NCBI RefSeq assembly: GCF_016808095.1
Contig: NC_068973.1
Coordinates: forward strand, 11,962,501-12,026,500
From: Vigna angularis
Taxonomy: Eukaryota; Streptophyta; Magnoliopsida; Fabales; Fabaceae
Direction: 5' to 3'
DNA: 64,000 nt
Shown: positions 1 through 14,008 of the stretch, piece by piece
Layout of the letters: every line of letters starts with the position of its first letter
How positions within the stretch are numbered: the stretch's first letter is position 1
Translations under genes and position numbers: made by a program
The notes under the pieces: generated by a model
What the model was told of the DNA's origin: nothing
The model's input: only the letters and a program-made list of their open reading frames with translations
Databases searched by the model: none

Positions 1-2
1 AC

Positions 3-1202
3 AATGCCTTCCTTCATGGAGATTTGAATGAAGATTTTTATATGGATCTTCCTCCAGGATTAAATGTTGACAATAAAGGGCTGGTCTGTAAACTAACCAA
101 ATCCTTATATGGGCTGAAACAAGCTAGCAGACAGTGGTTTGACAAGCTTTCATCATTTCTTATTTCTTCAGGATATACCTAATCTAAATCTGACCATTCC
201 CTATTTGTTAAAAGAACCCTTTCAGATTTCACAGCCTTACTTATATATGTTGATGACATTGTCTTGACAGGGAATTCAATGAAAGAAATCAATCTCATGA
301 AAACTCTTTTGGATAATCAATTTCAGATTAAAGATTTAGGAGAACTCAAGTATTTTCTTGGGTTTGAAGTGGCTAGATCGAAGAAAGGGATACACTTGTG
401 CCAAAGGAAATATGCCTTGGATATCCTAGAAGAAATAGGAATGCTAGGGAGTAAACCTAGTTCTACACCCTATTTGAGCAATACTAGCAGTCTGTACAAA
501 AAGGAGGATTATATGGAGAATCCTAGTGATTATAGGAAATTAATAGGAAAATTATTCTATCTTACTAACACTAGGCCTGATTTATGCTTCATTGTCAATC
601 TTTTAAGTCAGTTCATGCAGGAACCAACTAAGCACCACTATCAAGCCTTACAACATGTACTTAGGTATGTCAAATCAAGTCCAGCTGAAGGACTTTTCTT
701 TGCTGCTGATTCTAATCCTCAGATAAAGGGCTTCAGTGATTCAGATTGGGCCACATGTCCTAATACAAGAAGGTCTACTACTGGATACTGCATTTTCTTA
801 GGCAACTCTCTTATCTCATGGAGGTCAAAGAAACAGAGTACGGTGTCAAGGTCTTCCACGGAGGCTGAATACAGGGCTCTTGCAGCTACAATGTGTGAGA
901 TGCAGTGGTTACACTATCTTCTTCAAGATTTACACATTGAGCCAACAACTACTGCTGTCCTTTATTGTGATAACAACTCAGCAAGGCATATTGCTCACAA
1001 TCAAAGCTATCATGAGCGAACCAAGCACATAGAGTTGGATTGTCACGTTGTTCGTGAGAAAATACAAGCCAAGCTCCTACATTTGCTTCCCATTCGATCA
1101 GAAGGGCAACTTGCAGATATATTTACTAAATTTCCTCACCGGACTAGGTTCAAATCTATTATTCCCAAGCTTGGAATGATGAATATCCATCATCCAGCTT
1201 GA
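3..1202 (+). pseudogene. Ty1/copia pol, 3' part (reverse transcriptase + RNase H), broken
   Basis: The frame open at base 3 encodes the second half of a copia polyprotein. It has the reverse-transcriptase segment ending in the catalytic YVDDI box (246-260), the connection region, and an RNase H domain with the copia hallmarks STEAEY, CDNNSA and RTKHIELD. An in-frame TAA at 180-182 interrupts reverse transcriptase just before YVDDI, so the pol is dead unless read through. The frame closes normally at 1200-1202 and is followed at once by a purine-rich tract and LTR-like sequence. The gag, protease and integrase parts would lie left of the window. Identity as copia is secure from domain order and motifs; the lineage within copia was not determined. 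Confidence 0.93.
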
Positions 1203-1745
1203 GGGGAGGCTATTGAATGTATCCGGTGTTACTTGTTTTTGGTTTACTGTTCCTGTAAACAGTATTTTCGGTTTCTAGGTTTTCTAATTTGGGGGTTTTG
1301 TTATTTTCAGTTAGTTTGTTAGTTTGACAGCTTTTGCTGCCTTACTGGAACCATATATAAAGGTTTCCAGCCTCTATAAAAATACAACACACACATATAT
1401 TCATGCATATACGTTTTCTCTCTTTTTCCCTTATCTCTATTCAGTTAAAGGGGCTTACCTCTGTCGCGGGTCCGTTCCACCGTCGTCCTCTTTCCGATCC
1501 ACCACTGTCGCGGTGCTCTTGCCGGACGAACATGGAGATCCCACTTCTCTCCTCTTTTCGCAGCTGGCTCACCAACGCTTCTCTGACCATCAAAAGCTTT
1601 CAGTGAGATTTTTGTCTTACGTTGCTGGGCCTCAAGCTGTGGGCTATTGGTTTCCTGCTGGGCCACTGGTTTCTCTTTATATAGGATCTAGATTAAAGAA
1701 GATGAGAGGGATACGGATATTACATTCCTCTATTCGTTCCATTTA
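1201..1745 (+). mobile_element. Polypurine tract and 3' LTR of the copia element (right border uncertain)
   Basis: GAGGGGAGGC directly after the pol stop is a typical copia polypurine tract, so the LTR should begin near 1211-1214. The following 500 bases contain TATA-like ATATATAAAG near 1353 and a pyrimidine-rich stretch after 1410, as expected of an LTR promoter and leader. A candidate right end is the TTACA near 1724, but no target duplication was confirmed because the 5' LTR lies outside the window. Confidence 0.6.
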
Positions 1746-2132
1746 AAAAAATTCGCTTAAGTATTGATGAAAACATATAAACAATTTTACTTTTAATTTT
1801 AAATAAAATTATTCAAAAATCAATTCTTTAAAATGTAAACTTAGATAAAAATAATAATTTTAAGAAATAATTTAGATAAAATTGTATAAAAAATATTAGT
1901 TTTGAAAAAAAAAACCTTTAAATAAATTGAATCTAGGTTTAAAAGAATTTACATACATAAAATTATATTTTAAATAATTCTTCAATAATTAATATTTCTT
2001 TAACCAATAATTTTATTTTAATCGTTTTCTTTAAATATACAAATGAAATTCACCAACCACAATTAACAAGTAATTGGTATCAACAGATTAACTACCATAA
2101 TACTCGTTGCATTAACAAGGGATAATTTATCC

Positions 2133-2227
<95 letters not shown>

Positions 2228-3081
2228 GGGATGGTGATAGTGCCGGGTGCCTGTATCTCCCTCGGTGAACAATAATGTTACTAAATTATTCTCCAAATTG
2301 AAACAAAATATTATCTTTACCGATAAATATATGCTACGAAAAGAACAAAAAGGTTTGAGGTTAGAGATCAGGACTTACCCAACTTAAGTTTGAGGTTACA
2401 CAATGCATGAATTGTGCCGTTATGCTATATTTTACTTGTGCGTAGTTTTTCTCTTAAACCGACCGATATTACGTTACCTCTTGTTTAAATAAATTTCTCT
2501 ACACAACATATACAATAGAAGGGAAAAAAACAATCTTTTTCCTTAAACTTAATACACAAAGTTTTGGAGAAGTTGGATAAGAGCTTTGATAAAAAGTTGT
2601 ACTACCGAAGAAACAATTTAAGTTACTTTCTTAATTTTTATCTTTTGAAAAATTTAATTCAAACAATGAAACAACAATTTTTCATGTAACTAGATTTAAT
2701 TATAGATGCTTCAGTAGAGAAATTTTTAGAGGAATTCGTTGAAAAATTGAAGGTATTCAATCAAAGAGATTTATTGATGGATTACAAATGCATCCGTTTA
2801 AGTCGTGAATGAGTTATAGATTATTTGTAGTGATCCCATCTGTGGCAGGCATGCATATAAGGCGCTATAATGAAACAAAAACAAGAATATAGTGAGCGTA
2901 GATAAAATAAAATAAAACGTAAAACTATACATTAATAAAAAGAAATTTACAAAGAATGACAAACCCAAAATATGACTACATGGGCAAATGTTTTTATTAA
3001 AGAAACATCCTAAGATGTAATAAAATGTATGTATGGTATAGCTGATAAACATAAGAAATAGACAGACAGAAGTTTTTGTGG
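1746..3081. other. AT-rich intergenic DNA, no gene seen
   Basis: Apart from the AT microsatellite described separately, I see only AT-rich sequence without coding potential. The right part probably includes the 3' UTR of the PX-domain gene, which ends at 3082 on the minus strand. Confidence 0.5.
2137..2225. repeat. (AT)n microsatellite
   Basis: An uninterrupted run of about 44 AT dinucleotides. The IYIYIY open frame across it is a by-product of the repeat. Confidence 0.97.
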
Positions 3082-6000
3082 TCATAAAGAAGTGGTTGGT
3101 AAGGAGCCCATTAAAATAATATTTTCGTCTTTATGGTCCTTAGTCTTGTCTGGTTTTTCTGTTGTAAAAAATCCAGATAGGAACCTTTGTGACAACCCAG
3201 AAGTCAGTCCTCTGCCTAATAAGTCCAAAGCTCCTCTTGTTTCACCACCAACACCCCTTTGGCTTGCTCTGTTAATAAAGCTTCTTGTCTCGTTCAATCT
3301 GAGTTGAGCACCACAGGGACAATTTCCAAGTTTTCTAAAGCAACGCTTATGGAAAACCAACTGGCAAGCTTTGCACCTTTCAATCTCGTCTTCCTGGTAA
3401 TAATTTAGATTGTATTCAGACTTCAACTTCTTAATATTAAAAGAATTTCAAACTATGAATATGAAATAGATAAAAAGTGAACCATCTTCACTTTTTAAAC
3501 AAAACCATAAATGGGATAAACATCAGGAATGCTTTATCTTTCATAGGACAATAGCATAATGCCCCCTATACCCTTAAAATTTCCAACTCCGGACTACGGT
3601 AAGCTCTACGGAATATAGTAGGCTTGGGTTTTGTAGTTCAAACATTATACAAAATATTACATAATCTGAATACAATGTAGACAATGAAGAAACACAATGC
3701 AATTTTTTATCAAACTCATTTTTCCTTTATAATAAATTGCTTTATCAAGCAATTTATTTGCTACTGTGTACCAAGCCACTATGGAGCCTAATTAAAATTC
3801 GAAAAAATCATTACTCTTCTAATCGGTATTATCTAATTCAATACTACAGAATCCTAGTTATTGACAGCTACACACCTGAAATGGGAAAATGAGAGAAGAT
3901 GGGTCACTGCAATCTTGTCGGGCATTGCAGGGGTCTCCCACATCACAACATACAAGGCATTGGTCAGTAATGTGTTCCAGGATTTTCCTTGACACAGTTT
4001 CCACCATCACAGGAAGTGCTGCAAAAAAGTTGCTCTTTGTCAAGAACACTAGATATAGGAAATGCTAGAACTTCTAAATAAACAATAGTCAGCTCCGGAT
4101 TGCATAAAACAAAGAGAAAAGAAAGACAATGTGCATGATAGTTCTACATAGACTCATTGTTAGAGAGGCAATTTCCTCTGGTTTGTTTGTCATTTTTTTT
4201 TACAGTTGTAGTTTGTTCCAACCGATCTTTCTTTCCTTTGCTGAGCTCCTCAATCCATTTATATATATTGGCTTTGCAAAGGTTCACTTTCTTCTTCTTT
4301 AACTTTCTCTTAGTAAGGAATTCCATTTCTTGTTAGTTTCAATACTCATTACGACGCCCACCTCCAAACAAAAATATGTTCGGTACCAGAGTAAAAATTG
4401 GATCCCACTTTGAGACAGACTACTGCCAGAAATCCCACATCATAATTTGCAGGTCTATCCACTAAATAATTTGTCAAAAACTGACACAAGCCACATCCCT
4501 GAAGGTCTTATGACCCATAATTTTAAGATGCTTAATACTCCACATAGTTTTAAGATGTTACTATTTCAGATACCATATGCCTTTCATGCTATCTGTTTAA
4601 ACAGTTAATCAAGAACCAATAAGACTGGGTACCATAGGCTTGAGAGAGATTCATTGGACCAGATACAAAAACTGATGTTCTCAAACCACAATTAATCCCT
4701 AAACTATAAAATAAATCAAATCTATATTCACCACACCGTGAATATAGATTCGACGTCATAATGAGTTATAAATCCATGTCTGCCCATCCAACAAAACTGG
4801 GTTTTATATATCATTGAGCAATCAAACGAAAGTTAAACACATGTGGAAACCAATTGACACAAATTTCATTTAAAGAACAATTAAACAACAACAACAACAA
4901 TAATAATAATAATAGAAACTAACCAGCAAAGACTCCTCTGGAAAGATCAATCAAATCTCTAAGAGCAAAAAAGTCATTGCTTTCGAGAAGATATCTCCTG
5001 TTTCCAAGTCCTCTGTTAATGGCCCTCCGAAATGGGCAGCGAACGTATGGAAGCATTATACCTATCTTTTTTCTGATACTCATAATATGAAGCAGGGCTG
5101 GGACCTTTGACAAGAGGAAGGGATTAACTGCAGTGACACAGAGCATGGGCTGCAGAAGAAATTTAATCAATAAAACGGCAAAGTGAATGGCAAGAATATT
5201 ATAAAATATACAATGGCTAAAAGGAGTGGGGAGGGTGAAGAATAACATGCATCTAGTGTATTAGTTTATATAAAAAACTAAGAAAACACAGCACAAATTT
5301 CACATAAACAAATATTTCAAAGTCCAATCCCAGAGTTATGCTTATTTTATACTTAGAACACTTCCTGGGGACTACTGAAAGGAAATTTTATCCAAATCCA
5401 AGTCAATGAGTGGTAAACAATGAAGCGAAAAAGAAAAGCCAATTAATCTACAGCACTAATCAAGAAGAGCATGAAATTTAGATATTAACATTTAATGAGC
5501 CAACAAGATGTTAACAACACACATCAATATGCACTAGTTATTTCGCATCACCTCACGATCTATATTCACAGTGCTAATTGAAATTGCAGAACAGAATTCG
5601 TTCAAATTAGTAATCCTATATCAGCATATATCCAACCTGCAGGAATAAAGAGTTATGCAATGGTATATAGAACTCTTCAATTCAGAGATTCTGTCTCAGA
5701 ACTTTCTCACTTTCTATCGTTTTCCTTTACTTTCTCAACCACATAAGTTTTCAAATATTAACTTAGAATATAAAAATTCAAATCAAAGATTCAAAGGTAA
5801 AAACAACATTATAAAAGACAAACATTAGTGTTAAATTTACCTGTTCATATATCGAATCTAGATAGGATTTTGCCAGCTGAGAAACATGATAATGCGTAAA
5901 ATCCCAGCGATGTAAAACTCTGGCTGGCAAGACTGCAGTCTCATTTGTGTGGCAAGAAGAACAAAACAACTGGCCAGTGTATTCACAGAGTCGAGGCTTC

Positions 6001-8759
6001 CCCCATCCAAATGTTTGTACAAAATCCCAAATCAAAGTTCTTCCATTATCAAAATGTTTATGGCATCCAGCACAGGTGTGATGCTGTGCTTCTAACAACT
6101 GTTTGATAGATTTGTTTGGTGGAATTTCAACAATGAGTGAAATTGTCTTTCCTAAATTGGAAATGTTTCGAAAATTTTGCCATCCTGTAAAAGAAGACTG
6201 AGAAACCGGTACATTTGACACGGGTGAAATAGGATACGATTCTTGATGGGACAAAAACCATGTCAATGCTATAGGAGGAGAGAACCTGGAATGGATAATA
6301 GACTGTAAACACTCTTGAATAAGAACACTCCTTTTCACAATAATATCAGGAGATGCACTTCTAAATATCTGGGTTTCCTTTTCAACAGAAGACCATGGCA
6401 AAGGTAATTTCCAGCCTTGCTCATTGAATAATGTTTTCATGCAACGATAAAGAATGAAGAAATCACGATATCGCCTTTCAACCTCCCACTGGTCCTTGCC
6501 ACTCCACACTTTAATTATATACACAGTGTATTCCTTCACTCCAACCAATCTTTCACTAAAAGAAACATCCCCTTTCTTCTGCCTCGCACCTACCACTTCA
6601 ATCCTATCTATTCTTCTTGGGCGTTGAACTAGCAGGTAAGCATCATCTGTGCTAGAAGTAGAAGCAGTCAACCCACCATCTCTTGAAGGCATAGAAAATT
6701 GAGGCTCAACCAATCTGTTACCCATGGAAAGCCTAGAACCAGGAGAATCCATAGATTCGAGTAAAATTTCTTCCATTTCCTGAACAACCTCGTCATAAAA
6801 TTCATTTAGCTCAAAGTCTTCTGTCTGCAATATTTAGTGAAACGTCCAATACCACAATGTCAAATCAAGTATATGTGCAGCAAAAAATGAGTTGCTTCAA
6901 CAATGAGTTTATGAGAGCATTTATTATCATCTCTTTTTATGGTATACGGCATAATAGCAACCTTTCTTGACATAATAAGTAAATGATAAGGCCAGTTAAA
7001 TCACACATCCAACCTTTCAAAATTCAAAAAGTAATTTAGATGCTAGGTTCTAGTTTCAATTGCATATCTTATAGAATTAGTAATAAACAATTCCATTACT
7101 CAGCCAAAATAATCTTTCGTCAAATGTCAACCCCATTACACGACGCTATAGAAACTGCACACCATTTGATCCAGCCACTACAATTTGGTTGTAGCTATCA
7201 CAACTACATCACACTGTGATCATTCTCAATATTGGCCTACAATAGTCATAATGTAACTATGACCATAACACAACTACAACCCAATTTAAACTACGGTACT
7301 ACGCATTAATTAAAATTGACAAAATTGAAGTGGCAAATATTAACTGAAAAGGATTGAATTGAAAATGATAACCTGAAAGACAATGGGATGCATTACTCAC
7401 CTTAGACACCACAGGACTTTTCTCTAAGAGATTTGTTGAAGTGGGTGAACTCTCTAATAATTTCCTCATTCCACTGTCTGACAGCTGCGTAATTGGTTCA
7501 ACACACTCAAATGATTTTGCAATAACGTTCTCAAGATGGCTGGATGGATTGGAAGAACTCTTATGAAATTGGCTATCATCACTGATGTGATCAAGCCTAA
7601 ACATAGAATCATCCAGCTCCGACTTTACACCAGGAGCGTCACTACCTGCAATAGCTTCTTCACTGTTGACATTTCCTTTCTCCATGCTACCACAACCATT
7701 AACACCCAAACCCATATTCCGAGGAGCTTTTTTCTCCGGAAGATCCAAATGAACTTCATCCACCTCGGTAACAGAAGAAACTTCAGGACAGCTAACCAAA
7801 TCACCAGAACCTCGGATCGGCATCTTGACACTGCTCGGAGAATTGATTGGTGCAGAACTTTCCTCTAAGTAAGCAGGCATAACAACTTCCCTGTCCTTAA
7901 CCTTTTCTGCGGCATCAGAATAACCTATATCTTTAGTTTCTTCAACTTCATTGACTATAACCATGTCCTTTACATTTTTCCCTTGCTCCTTTTGACCAGA
8001 ACCCGGATTCAATGTATCATTCTTTTTTCGCTGACTGTGAAATAGATCAGACATGACAGAAACGGGACCGTTTTGCATCAAAAAATCATCCAAGTCTCGC
8101 GAACCATAGGCCACTGAAGTGTTCATAAACAAAGAGTTCTCGTTTCTCACTTCCCTCTCTTCACAATAACCAATGTTTTCCGTCAAATAAATTTCCTTTC
8201 CACCGTCACCATTACCATCACTGTCATAATTATACATAGAATCATCACCCTCCGATAACTCTTCCAATTCTTCTTCTTCTTCTTCTTCCTCTTCTCTTTT
8301 ATCAATTTGAAATTCAAAACCATTTACACCACCTTCTCCAGCACTCACTTCACCGTTCCCATTCGGCTCTTCGATCCGGTTAAACCCAATCAACTCCGAG
8401 GAATCGAGCGCAGTCAAAGCGAGCTCCTCACTGCAATCACCGTAGAGCTCCAATCCACTGGAACCGTACCGCAGACTCCGTCGCCGGTTGCCGGCGCAAT
8501 TAGCCTCCGTCGTTCCCTTTCCCAAACTGAAACTCTCGAAACCATCCGCCGAAGAGGCGAAATCGCAATCGGAGAAATCGTGAAAGAGCGTGACAGCGCT
8601 GCACATGCTCATGCTGGTGCTGGGCGTTCCCATCACCGAGTTGGCGCTGCAATACCGCTCGAACTCGGAATCGTCCGAGGCACCGTCCGATTCCCGAACC
8701 CGCAACGGAGGAAACGAATCCAACGGATCCGGAGAACTGAGTTCGCCGCGCACATTCAT
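3082..8759 (-). CDS. PX domain and Rubicon-homology (zf-RING_9/DUF4206) protein
   Basis: Five exons read on the minus strand: 8759-7401, 6824-5841, 5149-4924, 4018-3876 and 3393-3082. All introns are GT..AG. The total is 3024 nt, giving 1007 aa, with all phases matching. Exon 1 is a long low-complexity, acidic region with a poly-Glu run coded near 8265-8295. Exon 2 carries a phox-homology (PX) domain at about residues 540-648, with the basic RRYRDF motif at 570-575 that in this family contacts phosphoinositides. A Rubicon-homology region follows (about 690-955), beginning with CAGC and CSSCH zinc ligands and VLPARVLHRWDF. It continues through exons 3-5 to the last zinc cluster CKACQLVFHKRC. 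Known relatives are plant PX-RH proteins; by analogy with animal Rubicon/PLEKHM a role in endosome or autophagy traffic is likely but inferred. The start is the first ATG of a long open exon. Confidence 0.93.
8266..8294. repeat. TTC/GAA trinucleotide run inside PX gene exon 1
   Basis: A TTC-rich run on the plus strand encodes the poly-Glu stretch of the PX-RH protein on the minus strand. It is a likely site of length polymorphism between alleles. Confidence 0.8.
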
Positions 8760-9610
8760 AGCTTCAAATTCGACGAAAATAATAGAAGGTCACGATGCGA
8801 TTAATCGAAGATACGACGCTTCGGAAGGTTCTCGAAGGAACCGTACGATTTGAAAATCGCACAGTAGAGAGAGACCCTTCCCTGAGGGAAGGCGATGATG
8901 ATGAAGAGGGAAATAAAAATAATTAAAATTAAAAAAATGGAAGAAAATATAAAAACAAGAATCTGGTATTCAGTTTTTTGTCTTTAAAAAATAAAAATTA
9001 GATGAAAAAGATTGTAAGATGGATGAAGAGTGGATTCAAAACTACCAGTATAAATAAATATATACACGACCATTTATTTATGTGCATGTTGTTTTACCTA
9101 CCAATCAAACAAACGACTCTGTTTGAACTCTCTTTTAAAACAAAGTTGAGTTTGACCACGTTTGTAAATTTTGAAATAAAATGGTCATATTTCTATAGGA
9201 TAATGGGTAAAAGCCATATAAAAATATTGGTATATCGATTTATCAAATATATTAATTTATAACTAAACAACTAAATTGTTTTATCTTTTATGAATTTAAT
9301 CTTACGTATTGATTATCAAGAGAAATTTTATACTTTCTTCTTTAGAAAATCACAACTTCTTTTAAGAAAACTTAGTTTGTTACTCCAATAATTTCTTTAA
9401 ATAACAATATCACAAAAATTCGTTTCAAATAAATAATTTATAATTTACTTTTACAATAATGAGTTTATACAACTATCAAATGTATCATATTTGAAAAATT
9501 TTAATTAATAATTTTAGAGAGTAAAATAATATATTTAAAGTAAATGTAATTTTAATGTTTAATTGTAAAATTACAGGAGTTTATTACTTATCGGTTACAA
9601 GGTAACGTGG

Positions 9611-9646
<36 letters not shown>

Positions 9647-9682
9647 CTGCATGGATATTTAAAAATTATAATATATGAATTA
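8760..9682. other. Upstream region of the PX gene and AT-rich intergenic DNA
   Basis: Bases 8760-8880 are probably 5' UTR and promoter of the minus-strand PX-RH gene. The remainder is AT-rich without recognisable genes and includes a short (AT)n run at about 9615-9644. Confidence 0.5.
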
Positions 9683-12126
9683 TGTCAAATCCATTAAAAT
9701 TCATTCAAAACTCCATCTTAGTGGATTACATGTATCAAGGAAGGGAATCCGAAAATCAGATAGTAAAAGACAAGTGTGTGATGCAGATTGGACGTTCGAT
9801 TTTTTACGGTAGCAGCAAAACTCAAAGTTTTCAAAAATGCACGCCACTTCTGCATGCACCCTTCTTCCTCAAAGTTCAGAACTTTCATTTTCTCCTCCTT
9901 CTCTTTAAATCTCCTCCTTCTCTCTAAGAAATCTTAACCATTTCTTCTTCTAATCACCACTCAGACACCGTTTGAACACTCTCGGCGTCGAGGGCGTTCG
10001 TTTGAACCGATCAGTTTCGGATTCTGGACTGGTAAGTTAATCTCTCTCAGCCGAGTGGTTTTTCTGTACATGCAAACTCAGTTTTCGGTTACATGAGTTC
10101 CTTAACCCATTTCTGAACGCCTTTCTAGTCTTTCATTTGGTTAGTTTCGTAAATCGTGATCGTAGTCTTCTAAGAAATTGGTGGTGAGCTATTCCGTTCA
10201 AATTGTGAACGTTCGGTCACACTTAGAGGGAAGGGAAGCTTATATAATTTGATTTTATGTTCGTTTTGAATGGATGCATGTTCGTTGATTTACTGAATGA
10301 ATATGAAATATGATTGTTGCTATGTTTTGACTGTATGAAGTATGAATATTTACTATGATATGGATGTATGAAATTATGAAGATAGATGTTGAGAAATGAA
10401 TTGATATAAAGAATTCTAAGTATGTAATTCCATATGAAAATTGATGTTCGTCACTGAAGGTCTTTGACCGTTCGGTTTTCTTGTGGACTCGGTTGGAACT
10501 GGATTCTTTCATTTGGATGAAATTCCAATTGAGGACCGAGCGTCTTCGTTTAGTAATATTTGTATATAAGCATTCAACCAAGGATATTCGTTCCTTGGTA
10601 TTCTGTTATAAACTTAAGTATATCTATATGTATTTGTATATATATTGTTCGTCTTGAACACTGCTTAAAAGGTATCTTATATTTATCAAGTCTTTATTCT
10701 ATAATACTAAGTAGTGCTCGGTCTTATACCAAGCGCTCGTACTAAGTAAGTGCTAGGTCTTACACCAGGCGCTCGTTCTCCTTTCCGTAATCTATCTTGA
10801 TAATAAGAGAGTTCGTCCAAACTCCATAGAGTTCGCTCTCTACAATGCTCAGTCTTCGATTGGCATTCAGTTTTCTTAATGTTTAACTCATTAAGAAGCT
10901 AAGTATTTATTTACGTTCGGTTTCTTCATATGATTCCGTCAAGTACTATTATTAGATGTCCTACAGTGTTTGTCTCCATGGGTTTCGGCCTAGAGTCTTA
11001 ATACTCGGCCTAGGCTTTACGGTGTTCGGTTTGGACTCTCAAGAGTCAGTTCATTAAATTGGCTCACTTGGTAAATAACGTTCGATTATATTAGTCTCTG
11101 AAAAGTATTATTGTATTCGGTTCCTTTCACAACCAGTGAGTAACTCTCTTGATTTGATTTGTTTTGAATCGGAGACATCTCGGTCTCACTCCAAGTGTTC
11201 GGTCTTGTTCTGGATTAAAAACTAACATTCGGTATTTGGTATCCTAAGGGATCTTTATTCAAATTGGTTCAGTTGAGGTTTTAATAATGAAAGATGATGG
11301 AATATGATATGGATGAAATGACTTTGGTTATGAACGAGTATTCTGGGGAGGAATATCTCATGAATGTATATTGGAATTGGTAAAGTATGAATGTGGGCAT
11401 GCTAAGCTGGCGGTTCATCCTGATATTCCGTGATTACTCGTTTCTCACATAGAGAAGGGTAAGTCATGTGTGAGAATGGCAGGAGGTCCTAGTCCTTATG
11501 GTTAATTTGGACGGAACGGACTAACCTCGGGTGGCAGCTGTTGAGGGTATCCTAGTTACTACATCACCCGGGTGCACGAACGTCGTAGCTACACAGAATT
11601 CATACAGTCCGGACAGTTAGAGTCTAGTATTAGGCTTTTCATGAAAGAGTTAATGAGTTATCTTGTTTAAATTGATTGAGTGAGATATATATTGATAATT
11701 GAATTAAATTACATAAGCTTACCCTATTTCCTGTCTTGTCCGTTTTGTACGTTCGGTGGTTCTCCTTCTGTTTCAATGATCATCCGTGTGGATGTGAGCA
11801 GAAGGTGAAGCTTTGCTGGAAGAAGAAAGTTTGGTCGACATAGAAGTTAAGACCGAACAGTAGATTCGTTTGGTCAATAGTTAGTTTCTTTGTGTGATAA
11901 TCGTTCGGTCATCTGTTGTTTTCTTCTTTTGTATGACCGTTCAGTATGTCTTCTGTAAACCGTTCGGTCTAGATTGCATATTTGTACAGTTTTAATTTTC
12001 CCGCTATCTTGTAAGGTCGTTCGACCATAAGCGTACTTCTCATCTTTTGTAACACTGATATGGAATATTATTAATATGTGATTATTCCCTTATATAGTTT
12101 TTATACTGTATTTTTGGGATGTTACA
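9683..12126 (+). mobile_element. Solo LTR, 2444 bp (probably Ty3/gypsy), target duplication AATTA
   Basis: The block starts TGTCAAATCC and ends TTTGGGATGTTACA, so it has the TG..CA ends of an LTR. The same 5 bases, AATTA, flank it at 9678-9682 and 12127-12131. No gag or pol frame, primer-binding site or second LTR lies inside, so a solo LTR left by LTR-LTR recombination is the simplest reading. The interior is rich in scattered GTTCGGT motifs and has a 36-bp direct repeat at 10713-10784. The bases at 11455-11590 resemble 13895-13985 in the next element, which indicates a related family. Confidence 0.85.
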
Positions 12127-12131
12127 AATTA

Positions 12132-12340
12132 TATTAATTTGATTTTATAAAAAGTATAATTATAATTTAACATAAATATTTAATGTGATAAAATTAAATA
12201 ATAATATTTAATTTTTCTTAAAAGAGAATGTATTTTGTATATACATTTAATGAAATAAATTGTATATAGTTATTTTAAACAATATATTATGGTTGACTTA
12301 ATCAAAATTAAATATTAAAATTTAATTTTAATTTGAATGT
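12132..12340. other. AT-rich spacer between two LTR insertions
   Basis: Very AT-rich sequence with no coding potential. It may include the uncertain left border of the next LTR. Confidence 0.4.
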
Positions 12341-13184
12341 AAAAAACATTATATAAAAGTATAAAAGTTAAATGATGTAAACTAATAGAATAAATTGTTC
12401 TCCTGAAAAATATGATCAAAATTTATTGTTGTGAAAATTGAATAAGTAGTATTTATCAATTTAGGTTTTAAGGTTCGTTTCCTATCACCAATCGGTGATT
12501 TGTAGAGTTTTTTGAGTTTCCTTGCGGTGCAAGCATCGGTCAGAGTTTTCTAAAGCTGTGCAGTGTTTCTCTAAGGTAAGGGAAGCTAGATTATTGCTTT
12601 AATTTGTGATTTGGTGTAGATGTGTGATGACTCTGTGTTTATTGTAGTGATTAGACTAAATTTAGGTTTTTAGAGTAAATATATTATGTATAACTTGACA
12701 CCTTTTAAAGATATATTGAGGAACTATGATATTGAACTGAATTGAATGATGCTTGATGTGTTATTTACTATATGGAATGTTGAAATCTATTATAGAGTGA
12801 TCAGTTAAGAATTGAAGTGATTTATACTTGTTTAAGTTAGTTTTTGAGGAAGTGGGGTACTGAAATTTTGAATTAGGAGTTGAGTACTGAATTGATGAGT
12901 TGGAATAAGCTAGGCAGGTCAATTGGGACTTGCTTGAGTCCCTAAGCTGCTGAAAATTGTAGTAAAAGTGGTAAAATGTGATTTGGGTCAATGAGTTGAT
13001 GAATTGGATGTTTTAGAGCAGAAATTTGTTAGCAAACACTTTAGAATGAGGTTATGAAGGTTCAGACACACTTAGTCAAGTATAATTAGGTATATTACAC
13101 AATTTAGGAGGGTTAGAAGTTGGGAAAAATAGTTGGAATTAGTAAATTTGGTGTAGGTTGCGTAATTCTACAGATTTGGTGCTG

Positions 13185-13560
13185 TAGATTATGCAGACTC
13201 GCTGAGCGAATAGAGTCGCTCAGCGAGTGGTCGTGGAGGTTGGCTCCCTATTTATTGGTTTGCACAACGAGAAGGGTCGATGAGCGAGAGGTCTGGGTCT
13301 GGGAGCACTGTGATTTTATTCGACCAGCGCATGGAGTGGCTGAGCGAGTAAGTTGAGGGACTGGTCCATTGTCGGGTGAGTTTCGCTAAGCCAATGATGT
13401 CACTAAACGCGAGTTCAGGGTCTGGTATCACTGAGAATTTTATTCGCTCAACGAGTTGGGTCACTTAGCGAGTGAGTTGGAGGTTAAGATCACTGTTAGT
13501 GGATTCGCACAGCGAGCTGGGTCGTTGTGCGAGTAAAGTCTGTGGTCGCTCAACGAGTGT
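13185..13560. repeat. Cluster of degenerate CGCTnAGCG palindromes
   Basis: About ten imperfect copies of a short palindrome of the type TCGCTCAGCGAG, GCTGAGCGA or CGCTGAGCG are spaced 20-60 bases apart within the LTR. They are far more numerous than chance would allow in this AT-rich region. Function unknown; see findings. Confidence 0.7.
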
Positions 13561-14008
13561 GTGTGCGGAGCGACTGTTCCAGATTACCATGTATCCTTTT
13601 ATTATATGATCTCTATTGGTTTGAGTTATGTAATTAATTCAATTATGGATGATGTATGATTATATGATGTATGACTATGTATGGGTATTATGTGAGTATC
13701 AAAATTTATGTGTCTCATGAAATTGTGAAAGTGTGCATAATTGTATTGGTCAAATGATTCCACGGATGGTTATATGGGTTCCACGGGAGGACTCTTTCGG
13801 CATGGTTAAGTGTTATTAGAATGAATACAGGGAGCTCAGTATTGGGGGTTATCCTAACACTTTAATAATCTTTCATTCTCACATATAGATGATTGATTCA
13901 TGTGGTGAGAGTAGTAGGAGGTCCTAGTGTAGGCACTACTTTGAGGCCTATTACGCGGTAACGGACTAACCTTGTGTGTGTGGTAGGGTGAAACCCATGG
14001 CAATGGCT

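Noticed and set aside
2063..2296. 77-residue minus-strand frame with a long IYIYIY run
   Set aside because: It is the translation of the (AT)n microsatellite, with no other protein features.
8307..8853. Plus-strand frames of 165 and 87 residues opposite PX gene exon 1
   Set aside because: They are antisense shadows of the PX-RH coding sequence, which has domain and splice support.
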